From: Deltaproteobacteria bacterium UBA2385
GTDB lineage: Bacteria; Myxococcota_A; UBA796; UBA2385
Direction of reading: 5' to 3'
Assembly: GCA_002343455.1 (NCBI GenBank)
Contig: DDSR01000190.1
Coordinates: forward strand, 1 to 36,125
Length of the DNA: 36,125 bases
Positions 34,688 to 36,125 of this stretch are shown here, in pieces; the first letter of the stretch is position 1, and each line of letters starts with the position of its first letter. Position numbers and translations under genes: made by a program. The notes beneath the pieces are model-generated. The model saw only the letters and a list, made by a program, of their open reading frames with translations. It had not been told where the DNA came from and did not search any database.

Positions 34688-35154
34688 GGGGCTCGCTTCG
34701 CTGTCGCCCCACCAAGATCACACGGCGGGCCGGGCCCGACAACCGCCGGAAATCGCCATCTTCGTGGAGGCTAGCGCACTAACCACGCATGGAAGGCCGG
34801 TTTCTTGCACCGCGGTCACCCCCCGGGAATCGCTGACCGCGCCCCGATTCGTGCGGTCAATGCCACTGACCGCACCCGCCCGCCGTCCTGACCGCGAGCG
34901 CCCGGCGCCCTGACCGCGGACGGTCGAGGGACTGACCGCGGCAGGCGGGCTCCTGACCGCGCCGGAGCGCGTCGGGGTGCGGTCAACGTGGTCAGCGAAA
35001 CACGGCCAAAGCGGGCGGCGCGACCGGTCTTTCCATGCGTAGATGGTCAGCGAGGACGCGGCGCGAGGGGCGCCAGCACCCCGGAGGCGGGGGTCCTCAG
35101 CGGCCCCCGTCTCCACCTCCCCTTTCCCTCCACCTCTCCCGAAGGACCCGACAC
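34688..35154. promoter_or_regulatory. Non-coding divergent region holding the iteron-like array
   Basis: 467 bp with no credible gene, between a leftward and a rightward operon. Besides the core array it carries two related inverted motifs, GGTCAGCG, at 34990-34997 and 35045-35052. A CT-rich stretch follows at 35108-35139 with GAAGGA before the ATG at 35155. It must contain promoters for both directions; I could not assign -10/-35 boxes. Confidence 0.6.
34812..34985. repeat. Iteron-like TGACCGC array (22-bp phasing)
   Basis: Direct copies of TGACCGC begin at 34834, 34867, 34889, 34911, 34933 and 34954, with spacings 33, 22, 22, 22 and 21 bp. Inverted copies GCGGTCA lie at 34812-34818, 34853-34859 and 34979-34985. 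Most direct copies are preceded by C, giving CTGACCGC. The 22-bp step equals about two helical turns, so bound proteins would line up on one face. Such arrays occur in iteron replication origins and in cooperative operators. They sit in the only large non-coding gap of the right-hand region. Confidence 0.8.
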
Positions 35155-35931
35155 ATGGCGAGCAAGACCGGCACCACCGCCCTCTCCACCGCGATGAAGG
35201 GCGGCAAGGTCAGCGAGAAGCAGGCGCAGAGCGCGCTGGGCCAGGCCGTCACGAAGATCGCGAACCTCTCCAAGAGGGCCGATACCAGCAAGGAAGCGAT
35301 GCTGGAGACCGGCACGCTGGTGCTGCACACCGCCGAGACCCAGGGCTCGCTGTTCCTGGCCTCGATGGCCGAGGGCTACCTGGGCGAGGACAAGCTCAAG
35401 ATGGGCTCGGTGGACCTGCGAGCGCCCGTCGGGCTGCTGGCGCAGGGCTACGGGCTCTACCAGACCATGACCGGCCAGAAGGGAGCCGGCGCCCACGTCC
35501 TGGCCCTGGGCAACGGCGTGATGGGCTCATGGCTCGCCACGGTCGCCCGCAACGCCGGCCGCACGCTGGCCGAGAAGAAGGCCGGTGTCGTGCAGCCGCA
35601 GCCCGGCGCGGTCGTGCCGGCGCCGGGCGCCATCACGATGCAAGGCCACCCGATGCTGGCGGGCCCGAGCCTGCTCCCCGAGCCCCTGCTCGCCGGACCG
35701 CAGCGCGAGGTGCTGCTCACCCCCGAGTCCACCGAGGGCGATGACGAGCTGGGCCGCCGCGGAGGCCGCGGGATGCGGCGCGGTGGCGGCGGTGGCGGCG
35801 GTGGCGGCGGTGGCGGCGGTGGCCGGCGCGGCGGCGCGGGCCGGCCGATGCGCGGCCGCGGGCGCGGTCCCGGCGGGGGGCGCTTCCTGCGCGCCCAGCC
35901 CGAGGACGACGAGAGCGACGACGAGACCTGA
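35155..35931 (+). CDS. Hypothetical Gly/Arg-rich-tailed protein (258 aa)
   Basis: The ATG at 35155 follows a GAAGGA site; the open frame before it is non-coding. Residues 1-150 are helical with a moderately hydrophobic segment AHVLALGNGVMGSWLATVAR (about 122-141). A proline/alanine linker leads to a tail of RGG-like repeats with a run of glycines and an acidic end (DDESDDET), reminiscent of nucleic-acid-binding tails ending in an acidic tip. No family recognised; a structural or DNA-packaging protein of the element is one possibility. Confidence 0.7.
   Translation: MASKTGTTALSTAMKGGKVSEKQAQSALGQAVTKIANLSKRADTSKEAMLETGTLVLHTAETQGSLFLASMAEGYLGEDKLKMGSVDLRAPVGLLAQGYGLYQTMTGQKGAGAHVLALGNGVMGSWLATVARNAGRTLAEKKAGVVQPQPGAVVPAPGAITMQGHPMLAGPSLLPEPLLAGPQREVLLTPESTEGDDELGRRGGRGMRRGGGGGGGGGGGGGGRRGGAGRPMRGRGRGPGGGRFLRAQPEDDESDDET
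35782..35823 (+). repeat. 9-bp tandem repeat encoding poly-glycine
   Basis: GGTGGCGGC repeats with T every 9 bp (35784, 35793, 35802, 35811, 35820). Gain or loss of units keeps the frame, so the glycine run of the host protein can vary in length. Confidence 0.85.
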
Positions 35932-35988
35932 TCCCCCTTTCCACGACTCCCCCCTTCCACCTGACTCCACCAGAAGAGGACCACCACG

Positions 35989-36125
35989 ATGGCCGCACGA
36001 CTGACCTCCCTGGGCTACGCCCGCGTCTTCCGCCACCCTCGTACCGGCGAACTCGCCGTGGACACCGACAGCCTCCGCCGCGGCGGCGGGTTCTCGGGCG
36101 TCGACTTCGGCGAGGACGACTTCGA
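35989..36125 (+). CDS. Hypothetical protein, partial (cut by window end)
   Basis: The ATG at 35989 follows AGAAGAGGA and gives MAARLTSLGYARVFRHPRTG as its first residues; 45 codons are visible. No motif recognised. It is 57 bp after the Gly/Arg-rich protein and probably in the same operon. Confidence 0.6.
   Translation, partial: MAARLTSLGYARVFRHPRTGELAVDTDSLRRGGGFSGVDFGEDDF

Larger units (their letters stand above)
8989..36125. mobile_element. Integrative element inserted at tRNA-Val (right end not in window)
   Basis: The left edge is the tRNA-Val 3' end with an adjacent serine recombinase. Everything to the right is accessory in character: a defence operon, a phage/satellite-type primase-helicase module, a low-GC cargo lipoprotein, unknown genes and an iteron-like array. 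No recognisable capsid, tail, terminase or conjugation gene is present, so phage, satellite or integrative plasmid cannot be decided. That all of it belongs to one element is inferred; nested insertions are possible. Confidence 0.6.

Noticed and set aside
34812..35052. CRISPR array
   Set aside because: The repeat is only 7-8 bp with 14-15 bp between copies, includes inverted copies, and no cas gene is present.
9019..36125. Second attachment site (copy of tRNA-Val 3' end)
   Set aside because: I looked for the T-arm/acceptor sequence to the right and found no convincing copy; the far end is probably outside the window.
8989..36125. Intact prophage
   Set aside because: No terminase, portal, capsid, tail or lysis gene could be recognised, despite the primase and recombinase.

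Overview
The window is high-GC DNA (mostly about 70% G+C by eye) from a bacterium that looks like a Myxococcota/deltaproteobacterial relative. The reasons are a eukaryotic-type Ser/Thr kinase operon with HD-GYP-like and HEAT-like partners, several lipoproteins, frequent 4-bp start/stop overlaps and GTG/TTG starts. No genome search was possible, so this taxonomic call is an inference.

Layout. (1) 1-8930 is ordinary chromosome. It holds two small membrane proteins on the minus strand, a translationally coupled kinase / unknown / degenerate HD-GYP operon on plus, a pair of SPFH/Band-7 proteins on minus, a two-helix membrane protein, and a phytase-like-esterase lipoprotein. (2) 8944-9018 is an intact tRNA-Val(CAC) with encoded CCA. 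It is immediately followed on the opposite strand by a large serine recombinase whose last codons are antisense to the tRNA 3' end. This marks the left boundary of an integrative element that continues past the right edge of the window; no second copy of the tRNA 3' end is visible. (3) 11273-25704 is one uninterrupted plus-strand operon of nine genes. In order: excisionase-type HTH, DUF499-type ATPase, short PglZ-domain protein, DUF1156 adenine methylase, a 170-aa unknown, a SNF2/HepA-type helicase, a PD-(D/E)XK nuclease, a 257-aa protein starting Met-Gly, and a QueC-like (QatC-like) PP-loop protein fused to a C-terminal regulator-type domain. (4) 25794-29338 is a replication module: two small unknowns, a primase-helicase of the D5/P4 type and a TubC-docking-like small protein. 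(5) 29501-32536 is a lower-GC secreted lipoprotein with a TIM-barrel-like centre. (6) 32662-36125 holds three minus-strand unknowns, a 467-bp non-coding region with a phased 22-bp-spaced TGACCGC array (candidate iteron origin or operator), and two plus-strand genes, the last cut by the window edge.

Interpretation. The most interesting part is the nine-gene operon. Its ATPase, PglZ, DUF1156 methylase and helicase are BREX/Pgl-type parts. I see none of BrxA, BrxB or BrxL, and the operon ends in a nuclease plus a Qat-like QueC/Met-Gly-protein pair. I read it as a hybrid anti-phage system: a BREX-like methylation core joined to a deazaguanine-enzyme module. G+C dips inside the methylase and over the helicase C-terminus and nuclease suggest that specificity modules have been exchanged. 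All functional statements come from motifs read by eye.
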